A stretch of 64,000 bases of DNA from Pontibacter diazotrophicus (GTDB lineage Bacteria > Bacteroidota > Bacteroidia > Cytophagales > Hymenobacteraceae): positions 1 to 64,000 of the forward strand of contig NZ_QRGR01000009.1 in NCBI RefSeq assembly GCF_003367245.1, written 5' to 3'. Of the stretch, positions 1-7,681 are shown piece by piece. How positions within the stretch are numbered: the first letter of the stretch is position 1; each line of letters begins with the position of its first letter. The notes under the pieces were generated by a model. The model ran no database searches, was not told the DNA's origin, and saw only the letters and a program-made list of their open reading frames with translations. Both the position numbers and the translations under genes were made by a program.

Positions 1-107
1 ACCTCTACCGGAGGCTCTCCAAGGACTATGAACGCAGCACCAAATCAGCCGAGACAATGATTCAGATTACCATGATACATATCATGCTTAAGAAATTATC
101 TAAATGA
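1..107 (+). CDS. IS5-type transposase, C-terminal end only (runs off the left edge)
   Basis: In the frame starting at base 3, an open reading frame enters from the left edge and stops at the TGA at 105-107. The 34 visible residues include RRLSKDYERSTKSAE followed by MIQITMIHIMLKKL. From family knowledge, this is the usual C-terminus of IS5-family DDE transposases, where RLSKDYE and a hydrophobic helix with a basic end follow the last catalytic residue. Only the tail is present, so the state of the catalytic domain cannot be judged. The sequence ending ACAGCCTC at about 115-122 could be the element's right terminal repeat, which would place the insertion just downstream of the acyl-CoA-binding protein gene. 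Confidence 0.7.
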   Translation, partial: LYRRLSKDYERSTKSAETMIQITMIHIMLKKLSK

Positions 108-159
108 AATCAAAACAGCCTCTTAAAGTTGCTGCTTTTTTTTTGCTATATCGGATTGC

Positions 160-417
160 TTATTTGCTGGCCAGGTTGTTTACAAGCTGCACATACTCCT
201 CCCGCGCGGCCTCCTGGCTCTTGCCTTCCTGCTGTTTCCAGGCATCCCACTTGGCTATGTTCTTAAAGTCGAAGCCACTGGGCCGCTCTGTGTTTACGTC
301 TCCGTCTGTTGCCTGCTTGTAGAGACCGTACAGTTGCAGCAGCACGTTGTTGCTCGGACGCTCTGTCAATGTTTTTGATTTTTCTACTGCGCTTTCAAAT
401 TCTGCTTGTGTAGCCAT
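160..417 (-). CDS. acyl-CoA-binding protein
   Basis: A small cytoplasmic four-helix protein of 85 residues, the normal family length, that binds long-chain acyl-CoA thioesters and buffers their pool. The visible signature is strong: FESAVEKSKTLTERPSN near the N-terminus, then LYGLYKQATDGDVNTERP, then FDFKNIAKWDAWKQ. The YKQAT and KWDAW residues form the acyl-CoA pocket in characterised members. The ATG start at 417 is the only sensible one. It is transcribed away from the S9 peptidase gene across a 180-bp divergent promoter region. Its 3' end faces the end of the insertion element at the left edge, so its own terminator may have been lost or replaced; no clear hairpin is visible there. Confidence 0.95.
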   Translation of the reverse strand: MATQAEFESAVEKSKTLTERPSNNVLLQLYGLYKQATDGDVNTERPSGFDFKNIAKWDAWKQQEGKSQEAAREEYVQLVNNLASK

Positions 418-597
418 GTTGCTGTGTTTTTTAACCTTAATAATACATTGATGATGCGTTAAATTAAGAAAAATTTAAGCTGCATGCATCACATTATACC
501 TGTTTTGTTTCCTCCAGATTTTTCCTGAATTTAGCTGTGCTATACCAGCCTTTTCGCTGTTGCAGCAGGCACATCAGCCATTTATAAAGAAAGAACT

Positions 598-2808
598 ATG
601 AAAACCTTTAATTCAAAAGTGGCTGCATCAGCCACCTTACTTACAGCATGCCTGGCAGTTGGAGCCGGCTGCTCCTCCAGCAACACCACCACCAGTAACA
701 ACACCGCTACAACGGAACAGTCCGCTACGCCCACTCCCTCCGCACAAACAGCTACACAGGCACCCCAACCTCCCGTGGCCAAAAAAATACCAAAGGAGCT
801 TACCACGCACGGCGATACACGCATCGACAATTACTATTGGATGAACCAGCGCGAAGCCCCGGAGGTGATTGCTTACCTGAACGCCGAGAACGAGTACACA
901 GAGCAGCGGCTGGAGCACACGGTGGCACTGCAGGAAAAGCTATATAAAGAGATTGTAGGCCGGATAAAGCAGAACGATGAGTCGGTGCCCTTCAAAGATG
1001 ATGGCTACTGGTATTATACCCGCTATGAAGAAGGGAAAGAATACCCGATTTATGCCCGCAAGAAAGGTACTCTGGAGGCACCCGAGGAAGTGATGGTGAA
1101 TGCAAATGAACGCGCTGAAGGCCAAAGTTACTACTCCGCCGCCGGCATGAACGTGAGCCCGAACAACCAGTTACTGGCCTTTGGCGAAGACACCGTGAGT
1201 CGCCGCAAGTACACCATCCGCTTTAAAGACCTGAATACAGGTGAGTTCTTGCCGGATGCCATTCCGAATACTACTGGCGGTGCGGTTTGGGGAAACGACA
1301 ACAAAACCGTGTTCTATACCATGAAGGACCCGGCGCTGCGTTCGTTCAAGATATTCAAGCACACATTGGGCACACCCACCTCTCAGGACAAAGAAGTATA
1401 CCATGAGGCCGATGAGACGTTCAGCACCTTCGTCTACAAGACTAAATCTGATGATTACATTATCATCGGGAGTGGTAGCACCTTGTCAAACGAGTACCGT
1501 TACCTGGATGCCAATAAGCCAAACGACGAATTTAAAGTAATTCAGCCGCGCGAGCGGGGGCTCGAGTACAGCGTGGACCACTTCGGCGACCAATTTTACA
1601 TCGTAACGAACAAGGACGGCGCCACCAACTTTAAGCTGATGCAGACGCCGGTGAGCCAGCCGGGCAAGGCCAACTGGAAAGAAGTGATACCGCACCGTGA
1701 GGATGTACTGCTGGAGGGAATCGAGATTTTTAAAGATTACCTGACGCTACAGGAGCGGAAGAATGGCCTCTCACAGATACGCGTGAAAAAGTGGAACGAC
1801 CCGAAGACGGATTATTATATTGATTTCGGAGAAGAAGCTTACACCGCCTACATCAGCACCAACCCTGACTTCGACAGCAAGGAGCTGCGCTACGAATACA
1901 GTTCCCTTACTACCCCAGGATCCACCTATGATTACAATATGGTGACGAAGGAACGTGATCTGCTGAAACGCCAGGAAGTAGTGGGTGATTTTGACCCGGA
2001 GAATTACGAAGCCAAACGCCTTTACGCCACTGCCGACGACGGCACAAAGATTCCGGTGTCGCTGGTTTATCGCAAAGGCATGCAGCTGAACGGCAACAAT
2101 CCAACCTTGTTGTATGCATACGGCTCCTACGGCTACAGCACCAACCCGACGTTTAGTTCAGTGCGCCTCAGTTTGCTGGACAGGGGCTTTGTATTTGCCA
2201 TCGCCCACATTCGCGGAGGCCAGGAAATGGGCCGCCAGTGGTATGAAGATGGTAAGCTGCTGAAAAAGAAAAATACCTTCACGGACTTTATAGACGCCGC
2301 CGAGTTTCTGATAGAGCAGCAGTACACCAACCCGGACAAGCTGTTTGCCCAAGGCGGCAGCGCGGGCGGTCTTTTGATGGGTGCCGTCGTGAACATGCGC
2401 CCGGAGCTGTTTAAAGGAGTGCTGGCCGCTGTTCCGTTTGTAGATGTGGTCACCACTATGCTCGACACCAGCATTCCACTCACCACTGGCGAATTTGACG
2501 AGTGGGGTAACCCAGCCGATAAGCAGTACTACGATTACATGCTGTCTTACTCGCCTTACGACAACGTGGAACGCAAAGACTACCCCAACATGCTCGTGAC
2601 CACGGGTCTCCACGACTCGCAGGTGCAGTACTGGGAGCCGGCCAAGTGGGTAGCCAAACTCCGTGAGATGAAAACGGATGAAAACATGCTGCTACTGCAC
2701 ACCAACATGGTTGCCGGCCACGGTGGCGCCTCCGGCCGCTTCGAGCGTTATAAAGAGACAGCCCTGCAGTATGCCTTTCTGCTAAATCTGCTGGAGCAGA
2801 ATCAATAA
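598..2808 (+). CDS. S9 family prolyl oligopeptidase (oligopeptidase B type), exported lipoprotein
   Basis: Serine peptidase of 736 residues that cuts small peptides, after basic residues if it behaves like oligopeptidase B. The N-terminus is a lipoprotein signal with cysteine after AVGAG, followed by a Ser/Thr/Asn-rich linker. The beta-propeller domain begins around residue 65 (KKIPKELTTHGDTRIDNYYW, typical of the PtrB group). The alpha/beta-hydrolase domain occupies roughly the last 250 residues. The catalytic triad is readable: Ser588 in GGSAGG, Asp673 in HDSQVQYWEP and His708 in AGHGGASGR. The ATG at 598 lies 7 nt after an AAAGAA stretch. Length and motifs are complete. It is probably anchored in the outer or inner membrane facing the periplasm. 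A strong hairpin terminator follows at 2861. Confidence 0.95.
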   Translation: MKTFNSKVAASATLLTACLAVGAGCSSSNTTTSNNTATTEQSATPTPSAQTATQAPQPPVAKKIPKELTTHGDTRIDNYYWMNQREAPEVIAYLNAENEYTEQRLEHTVALQEKLYKEIVGRIKQNDESVPFKDDGYWYYTRYEEGKEYPIYARKKGTLEAPEEVMVNANERAEGQSYYSAAGMNVSPNNQLLAFGEDTVSRRKYTIRFKDLNTGEFLPDAIPNTTGGAVWGNDNKTVFYTMKDPALRSFKIFKHTLGTPTSQDKEVYHEADETFSTFVYKTKSDDYIIIGSGSTLSNEYRYLDANKPNDEFKVIQPRERGLEYSVDHFGDQFYIVTNKDGATNFKLMQTPVSQPGKANWKEVIPHREDVLLEGIEIFKDYLTLQERKNGLSQIRVKKWNDPKTDYYIDFGEEAYTAYISTNPDFDSKELRYEYSSLTTPGSTYDYNMVTKERDLLKRQEVVGDFDPENYEAKRLYATADDGTKIPVSLVYRKGMQLNGNNPTLLYAYGSYGYSTNPTFSSVRLSLLDRGFVFAIAHIRGGQEMGRQWYEDGKLLKKKNTFTDFIDAAEFLIEQQYTNPDKLFAQGGSAGGLLMGAVVNMRPELFKGVLAAVPFVDVVTTMLDTSIPLTTGEFDEWGNPADKQYYDYMLSYSPYDNVERKDYPNMLVTTGLHDSQVQYWEPAKWVAKLREMKTDENMLLLHTNMVAGHGGASGRFERYKETALQYAFLLNLLEQNQ

Positions 2809-2860
2809 TTGTTCATTGATGATTGTGAGTTGTTGATTGTTTTCATCTAATAGAAGCTTT

Positions 2861-2904
2861 AAACAGAAGAAGTGAGCCAATTGGCTCGCTTCTTCTGTTT
2901 TGCT
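2861..2904. terminator. hairpin terminator after the S9 peptidase gene
   Basis: A 20-nt arm at 2861-2880 pairs with 2881-2900, with one G-T wobble and almost no loop, and is followed by a short T run. It lies 53 nt after the stop of the S9 peptidase gene. The left shoulder AGAAGCTTTAAACAG (about 2852-2866) also occurs in the terminator at 32994. Confidence 0.75.
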
Positions 2905-2990
2905 TGAGTACCTAATAGTAGTAAAGAGTGGTTGTACCTTATCCATTAAGCCAATTACACAGCACCTTTGCATTTTTTGATGTCCCGGGT

Positions 2991-3030
2991 CAAACCACCC
3001 CTACCCCTCCTGGGGGTGCAGGGGTCCCCC
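2991..3030. repeat. degenerate GC-rich inverted repeat
   Basis: CACCCCTACCCCTCCTGG is followed at once by GGGTGCAGGGG, giving an imperfect CCCC/GGGG hairpin. It resembles one half of the much better element at 60527-60602. It is likely a decayed member of the same intergenic family, but the match is short. Confidence 0.4.
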
Positions 3031-3120
3031 TTCAAAGTCCAAGGATGGGAGTCAGCTTTTTAGGTCGCCTATAGCTTTATCCATTGTTAAGGCTCTACAT
3101 TCGAAACACATTACTGAAAT

Positions 3121-3294
3121 CTGTTAGCACGGAGTGAACCTATTTCCAGTCTTTGAGTTGAGCGCTTTGTATTTGATGCGGTGCTGAGCGATAGCGAAGC
3201 AGCCCGTAGCGGAGCGAGGGCAGCTTCAAATGCACAGCGCGATGCCCTTAAGAGGGCCCCTATCCCCAAGACGAGGCCACTCGGCCTTGAGAGC
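3121..3294 (+). repeat. dispersed ~180-bp intergenic repeat, copy 1
   Basis: This stretch matches the reverse complement of 42969-43159 along nearly its whole length. Shared blocks include TTTCCAGTCTTTG, GCGGTGCTGAGCGATAGCGA, CAGCTTCAAATGCACAGCGC, GAGGGCCCCTA and CCCCAAGACGAGGCC. Near its right end, GAGGCC and GGCCTT flank a four-base loop (ACTC here, TCTC in the other copy), so the stem is conserved while the loop differs. The open frames across the two copies are different, which argues against coding. Around it, 2905-3470 holds no gene that I can support. Confidence 0.85.
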
Positions 3295-3376
3295 ACAGGA
3301 AGGCAAGATGGAAAAGGCTGCAGGTGAGTCGCTGGATAAGCTGAGTCTACGGCAGCTTAGAAAAAAATGGAAAGAA

Positions 3377-3410
3377 CTTTAGGAAACGAAATATTACCCA
3401 TTTCCTAAAG
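3377..3410 (-). terminator. possible terminator of the MDR dehydrogenase gene
   Basis: CTTTAGGAAA at 3377-3386 pairs with TTTCCTAAAG at 3401-3410 across a 14-nt loop. It lies about 60 nt beyond the dehydrogenase stop on the minus strand, with T-rich sequence further on. The T tract is not immediate, so function as a terminator is uncertain. Confidence 0.4.
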
Positions 3411-3470
3411 CTCCCTCCAATTAAATATAGCATTTCAGCATCAAACCTAATAACAAGAACAGAAGCATGC

Positions 3471-4472
3471 CTACCCTACTTTCAGCACAATCTTACCGAA
3501 TTGCTTGCCTTCGTCCATGCGCCGGAAAGCCTGCTCTGCTTCTTCTAAGGGAAAAACTTTATCTACAACAGGCTTGATCTTTTTCTCTTTGATGAACTTG
3601 ACCATATCAGCAAAATCCTTAGCCGTACCCATGGTAGTGCCGTTGATGGAAATCTGCTTCCAGAAAATTTCAGCGGGGTTCAGTTCTTTGATAGTGCCTG
3701 CCGTGCGGCCGTAGTTGCCAATGCGTGCCCCGGGGTTAGACAGCCGGACGAGCTGCGTAAAGCCCTCCCCTCCTGCAGAATCTATCATCACATCAAAACC
3801 ACCGCCAGCCTGTTCTTTCAATTTCTTGCCCCAGTCTTCTGCTTTATAATTAATGCCTCCTTTGGCTCCGAGATCTTTGGCTCGTGCTATCTTCTCTTCG
3901 GAACTGGAGGTAACCCATACTTCGGCACCCGCCGCCACCGCAAACTGCACGGCAAAAAGAGCTACACCGCCACCGGCACCTGTTACCAGCACGCGCTCGC
4001 CTTTTTGTAGTTCACACCGTGTAAACAGCGCGCGGTAGGCCGTAACTCCTCCCAAAGGAATGGCAGCTGCTTCCTCGAAACTTAAATGCTCCGGCTTTTC
4101 ATACAAGTTTGCAGCCGGCACTTTTACATATTCGGCAAAAGTACCTTCCTGCGGCATACCCAGAATCCTGAAGTCTCTCCCCTGTGCCCGTGAGTTATCT
4201 CCCCAGCCTGTAGAAGGGTCTATCAGAACCTCCTTCCCCACCCAGGCTTCGTCCACACCTGCTCCTACTTCAGCCACCACGCCGGCTCCATCAGAGCCCG
4301 GCAAGGCAGGCAACTGTATGTTAGCATACTGCCCATGCTGAATCCAGACATCGCGGTGGTTGAGGGCAGCGGCTTTTATCTGCACCAGCACCTCTCCTTC
4401 CCCGGGCTTTGGTTTTTCTTTGTCTACTATCTCGAGTGGTTTTCCTATTTCTTTTAAAATAACTGCTTTCAT
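3471..4472 (-). CDS. zinc-independent quinone oxidoreductase-type MDR dehydrogenase
   Basis: Cytoplasmic NAD(P)H-dependent reductase of the medium-chain dehydrogenase/reductase superfamily, 333 residues from the start chosen here. The GroES-like N-terminal domain starts MKAVILKEIGKP and contains ALNHRDVWIQ and GSDGAGVVAEVG. The Rossmann domain carries GAGGGVALFAVQFA and the MDR landmark GGVTAYRAL. The Cys/His ligands of classical zinc alcohol dehydrogenases are not evident, which favours the quinone oxidoreductase/crotonyl-CoA reductase side of the family. A longer reading frame reaches 4511, but the internal ATG at 4472 follows GAAAAGAAATTA and matches the family N-terminus. The substrate cannot be told from sequence. 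Confidence 0.88.
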   Translation of the reverse strand: MKAVILKEIGKPLEIVDKEKPKPGEGEVLVQIKAAALNHRDVWIQHGQYANIQLPALPGSDGAGVVAEVGAGVDEAWVGKEVLIDPSTGWGDNSRAQGRDFRILGMPQEGTFAEYVKVPAANLYEKPEHLSFEEAAAIPLGGVTAYRALFTRCELQKGERVLVTGAGGGVALFAVQFAVAAGAEVWVTSSSEEKIARAKDLGAKGGINYKAEDWGKKLKEQAGGGFDVMIDSAGGEGFTQLVRLSNPGARIGNYGRTAGTIKELNPAEIFWKQISINGTTMGTAKDFADMVKFIKEKKIKPVVDKVFPLEEAEQAFRRMDEGKQFGKIVLKVG

Positions 4473-4602
4473 TAATTTCTTTTCGGGTTGAACGGATATA
4501 ACAAGGTACAAAAGTATGATTGTATCACAGCCAAGCCATCTGTAGGGAGCATTGTCATTTTGCTACTTAGCGCTTAACTTTCGGCCGAGCAACACACACT
4601 TT

Positions 4603-5103
4603 ATGGACACGAGCTATAGTATACGACAGGCCACTGAGGCAGATATAAAAACCATACATCAACTTGCTGAAGCCATCTGGGGACCTACTTACAGTAGCAT
4701 TCTGAGCCAGGAACAGGTTGATTATATGTTTGAGGCAATTTATGCCGAAGACGAACTGGCGAAGCAATTGCAGGAAGGACAAACTTACCTGCTGCTGTTT
4801 GAGCAAGACAAACCCGTAGGTTTTGCTTCTTATTCGGTGAAGGATAAGGCAGCAAGCATTTATAAACTGAACAAGATTTACCTGCTGCCGGGTGAGCAAG
4901 GGAAAGGGCACGGTAAAGTATTACTCTCAGCCGTAGAAGAGGAAGTAAAACAACACGGCGCCCACGTGCTGGACCTGAACGTAAACCGCTATAATAAGGC
5001 AAAGCAATTCTACGAGCGATGCGGTTACCAGGTGCACCAGCAGGAAGACATACCCATCGGGCCCTACTGGATGAACGATTATGTGATGCGCAAAAGACTT
5101 TAG
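4603..5103 (+). CDS. GNAT family N-acetyltransferase
   Basis: A 166-residue acetyl-CoA-dependent N-acetyltransferase. The fold is recognisable from IRQATEADIKTIHQLAEAIW at the N-terminus, the acetyl-CoA loop GEQGKGHGKVLL (the Q/RxxGxG/A motif) and the C-terminal block NVNRYNKAKQFYERCGYQV. The frame is open upstream to a TTG at 4552, but the ATG at 4603 gives the standard family start. The acceptor substrate is unknown; single-domain GNATs of this kind modify small amines, antibiotics or protein N-termini. It converges on the subtilase gene, with a shared terminator between them. Confidence 0.88.
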   Translation: MDTSYSIRQATEADIKTIHQLAEAIWGPTYSSILSQEQVDYMFEAIYAEDELAKQLQEGQTYLLLFEQDKPVGFASYSVKDKAASIYKLNKIYLLPGEQGKGHGKVLLSAVEEEVKQHGAHVLDLNVNRYNKAKQFYERCGYQVHQQEDIPIGPYWMNDYVMRKRL

Positions 5104-5123
5104 CTTACCTGCTACAAAAGAAA

Positions 5124-5150
5124 AGGGCAGCCAAACGGCTGCCCTCTTTT
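5124..5150. terminator. bidirectional terminator between the GNAT and subtilase genes
   Basis: AGGGCAGCC (5124-5132) pairs with GGCTGCCCT (5137-5145) around an AAAC loop. A-rich sequence on the left and TCTTTT on the right allow it to serve both converging genes. Confidence 0.85.
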
Positions 5151-5174
5151 ATACACTCACTTTAAACTTTCGAA

Positions 5175-6407
5175 TTAATTGTGTGCAATTGGGTCTGGAG
5201 TAGAGTCTTTGTCACCTTTAACATAACCATCAGTCAACGGCTTGCCACCTGTTAACAACAAGACACCTGCTACGTGCGGAGATGCCATAGAAGTACCGCT
5301 GATGGTATTATATGCACCATCTTTCCAGGTGGATTTGATGCTAACACCCGGTGCGCAGTAATCTACAGGCGGATTGCCGTAGTTAGAGAATGATGCGAAG
5401 TCATCAGTAGCATTCATAGCAGATACTGTGAAAATGTTCGCTCCATTTGCACGGGCCGGAGAAGAGTTATTTGCATCAGCACCATCATTACCTGCCGCCA
5501 AAGCGAAGAAGATACCTTTACTCGCGGCAGCTATCACAGCATCATCCAATGCCTGCGAAACAGGTCCGCCTAAGCTCATGTTCGCTACGTCACCAGACGC
5601 TCCATTGGCGGCTACGTAATCCACACCGGCAATCACACCCGAGTAAGAACCGCTACCACGCGAATCCAGCACTTTTACAGCGACAACAGTAGCATCGTAT
5701 GCTACACCCAGAACGCCTGTGGAGTTGTTTCTTGCTGCAATCGTACCAGCCACATGCGATCCATGTCCATTTCCGTCGTCAGCTGAGCTGGCATCTCTTC
5801 CGCTCGTAAACATGGTTACACTACGGGTCACATCTACGTTCAGGTCAGGGTGGTCCAAATCAATACCCGTGTCAATTACCCAGGCTGTTTTTCCTGCACC
5901 ACTTGCATAGCCAACGCGGCTGATACCGTAAGGCACTTCCTGGCCTGTACTGCCACCACCACCGGTTCCCGGTTTGGCAAGCATCACGATACGGTCTGGC
6001 TCAATATAATCAACCCGAGAGTCTTTGCGCAACAGGACAGCCTCATCGGCTGACATTTTCACGGCAACTCCTGTTACGGCCTGCCCGTAAGCCTGCACTA
6101 TTTGAAAATCCCGAATGCCATTTTCGGCTAAAATATTCTGGCCAATTTCACGTACCATTTCTGTTCGTTGCGCATACGTAGCGCTTGAACTGATACGCAG
6201 ATTCTCATCTTTCTTAAGTACAACAATGTACTGACCCTGGATGATAGCACCATTTTGGCTATCTGCCTGTACAATAGCCTGCGGTTCAGCGGCATCTCCC
6301 GCCTCGTTATCGCATGCTGTAAAGGTACATGCTGCTGTCGTAACGGCAGCACCAAACAGAAGCGAACGCATTAAACCACGAAAGTGTAAACTGTTCTTCA
6401 TAAACAT
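5175..6407 (-). CDS. S8 family subtilisin-like serine peptidase, exported
   Basis: A 410-residue secreted subtilase of the proteinase K/thermitase type. An N-terminal signal contains FTACDNE and may be processed as a lipoprotein. An I9 inhibitor prodomain begins at QYIVVLKKDENL and ends near VDYIEPDRIVML. The catalytic domain shows all three active-site residues: Asp179 in VIDTGIDLDHPDL, His215 in GHGSHVAGTIAA and Ser373 in GTSMASPHVAG, plus the oxyanion segment AAGNDG. A short acidic tail follows the domain, and there is no type IX sorting domain. ATG codons at 6407 and 6401 are both possible starts. It probably degrades protein outside the cytoplasm after self-removal of the prodomain. Confidence 0.95.
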   Translation of the reverse strand: MFMKNSLHFRGLMRSLLFGAAVTTAACTFTACDNEAGDAAEPQAIVQADSQNGAIIQGQYIVVLKKDENLRISSSATYAQRTEMVREIGQNILAENGIRDFQIVQAYGQAVTGVAVKMSADEAVLLRKDSRVDYIEPDRIVMLAKPGTGGGGSTGQEVPYGISRVGYASGAGKTAWVIDTGIDLDHPDLNVDVTRSVTMFTSGRDASSADDGNGHGSHVAGTIAARNNSTGVLGVAYDATVVAVKVLDSRGSGSYSGVIAGVDYVAANGASGDVANMSLGGPVSQALDDAVIAAASKGIFFALAAGNDGADANNSSPARANGANIFTVSAMNATDDFASFSNYGNPPVDYCAPGVSIKSTWKDGAYNTISGTSMASPHVAGVLLLTGGKPLTDGYVKGDKDSTPDPIAHN

Positions 6408-6824
6408 TAAAAGGGGGTTAATTGATAACTATAAAAATGAAAATATTTTAAGTAACGCGATCCTAAACTATGATTATAAATCTAATAAAGCAATATATTA
6501 AAAAATTTTATTTATCAACATTTTAAGAATAATCCTCCTTTGAAAGGCACAACTGTACCTGCTGTTATATTACAGTATAACTTGCACTTGGTATACATCT
6601 AAACTAATTTGGAACTTGGCTGCCTGTGTTGTTAAAGCAGCATTCCCATATGTTTTTGAAATGGTAGTCTGTGCTATACGCCAAAATATATATTATGGTG
6701 TATACAACAGATTAATATATTAGATTAATACAAAATTAAATAAAATACATCCTTGGATTGATATTTGATTGGAGTATCTCTTTCAGATTCGTATATTTAA
6801 AGGCAATGCAAAATAGCTAAAGAC
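6408..6824. promoter_or_regulatory. AT-rich divergent promoter region
   Basis: 417 bases between the divergent subtilase and cyclophilin genes, with no supportable gene. The DNA is markedly AT-rich, as expected for promoters. One candidate Bacteroidota promoter for the cyclophilin gene is TTTG at 6764-6767 with TATATTTA at 6792-6799 (consensus TTTG ... TAnnTTTG); the 24-base spacing is longer than ideal. I see no operator or riboswitch. Confidence 0.4.
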
Positions 6825-7592
6825 ATGAAACAACATTTTTTCTCTATCTCAAACCTGAGATCGCTAGTGCTAGCTGGCTGCCTTCTGACAGCTGTTTCCT
6901 GTAACCAAACCTCCGATGGCACAACCGGTGAAACCAATGAAGTAGCAGAAGAGTCCGGGCAATTGGAACCGCTTACTACTGAAAATGCAGTGGAGGTGCT
7001 AACAGCTTATGAGCAGCAAAACCAGGATAGCCTTGCTGTTATCAGCACCCGCCACGGAGACATTAAGGTGCGGCTCTACAAAGACACGCCGCTTCACCGT
7101 GCCAACTTTGTTCGCCTCACAAAAGCAGGCTTTTACAACGAAGGAGAGTTTTACAGGGTCGTGAAAGATTTTGCCGTACAGGGCGGTGACTCAGATGAGC
7201 GTGAGATGAGCCAGGGTGCCTATAAAATTCCGCAGGAGTTTAACCCGAACTACATCCACAAGCGCGGTGCGCTGGCCATGGCCCGCTACGGCGACGAACG
7301 CAACCCGGACAAGGAATCATCTTCCCATAACTTTTATATTGTAACCGGCCAGTCGGTAACGGAGGAGGAACTAAGGGCATTTGAGGCACAGCATGAAATG
7401 GAGTATACGCCTGAACAGATACAAACTTATTTAGAGTTAGGCGGGGAACCAGGCCTTGACACAGAGTACACTGTTTTTGGTGAAGTGGTGGAAGGGATGG
7501 ACGTGGTCGAACAAATAGAGCAGGAGCCAGTAGATGGTTCCAGCTGGCCAAGGCAAATAGTGAAGCACACGGTTAAAATCGTAAACGAGTAG
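6825..7592 (+). CDS. cyclophilin-type peptidyl-prolyl isomerase lipoprotein
   Basis: A 255-residue exported peptidyl-prolyl cis-trans isomerase that would help fold proteins outside the cytoplasm. The lipoprotein signal ends TAVSC (cysteine at about residue 26). The cyclophilin domain covers roughly residues 75-253 and shows STRHGDIKVRLYKDTPLHRANF, FYRVVKDFAVQGGD, GALAMARYGDERNPDKESS with SHNFYIV, and the closing TVFGEVVEGMDVVEQI. There is a charged insertion (about residues 180-205, ELRAFEAQHEMEYTPEQIQ) between two core strands, common in Bacteroidota members of this family. The ATG at 6825 is the natural start. Confidence 0.95.
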   Translation: MKQHFFSISNLRSLVLAGCLLTAVSCNQTSDGTTGETNEVAEESGQLEPLTTENAVEVLTAYEQQNQDSLAVISTRHGDIKVRLYKDTPLHRANFVRLTKAGFYNEGEFYRVVKDFAVQGGDSDEREMSQGAYKIPQEFNPNYIHKRGALAMARYGDERNPDKESSSHNFYIVTGQSVTEEELRAFEAQHEMEYTPEQIQTYLELGGEPGLDTEYTVFGEVVEGMDVVEQIEQEPVDGSSWPRQIVKHTVKIVNE

Positions 7593-7616
7593 AGCTCGGC
7601 TCCATAGAAAAAGCAA

Positions 7617-7648
7617 AGGCGCTGCAGGTTACACTGCAGCGCCTATTT
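7617..7648. terminator. bidirectional terminator between cyclophilin and M13 peptidase genes
   Basis: AGGCGCTGCAG (7617-7627) pairs perfectly with CTGCAGCGCCT (7634-7644) around a six-base loop. The two genes converge on it. Confidence 0.85.
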
Positions 7649-7681
7649 GGCTGTATCATTATTGATACAGGCTCTTACGGT

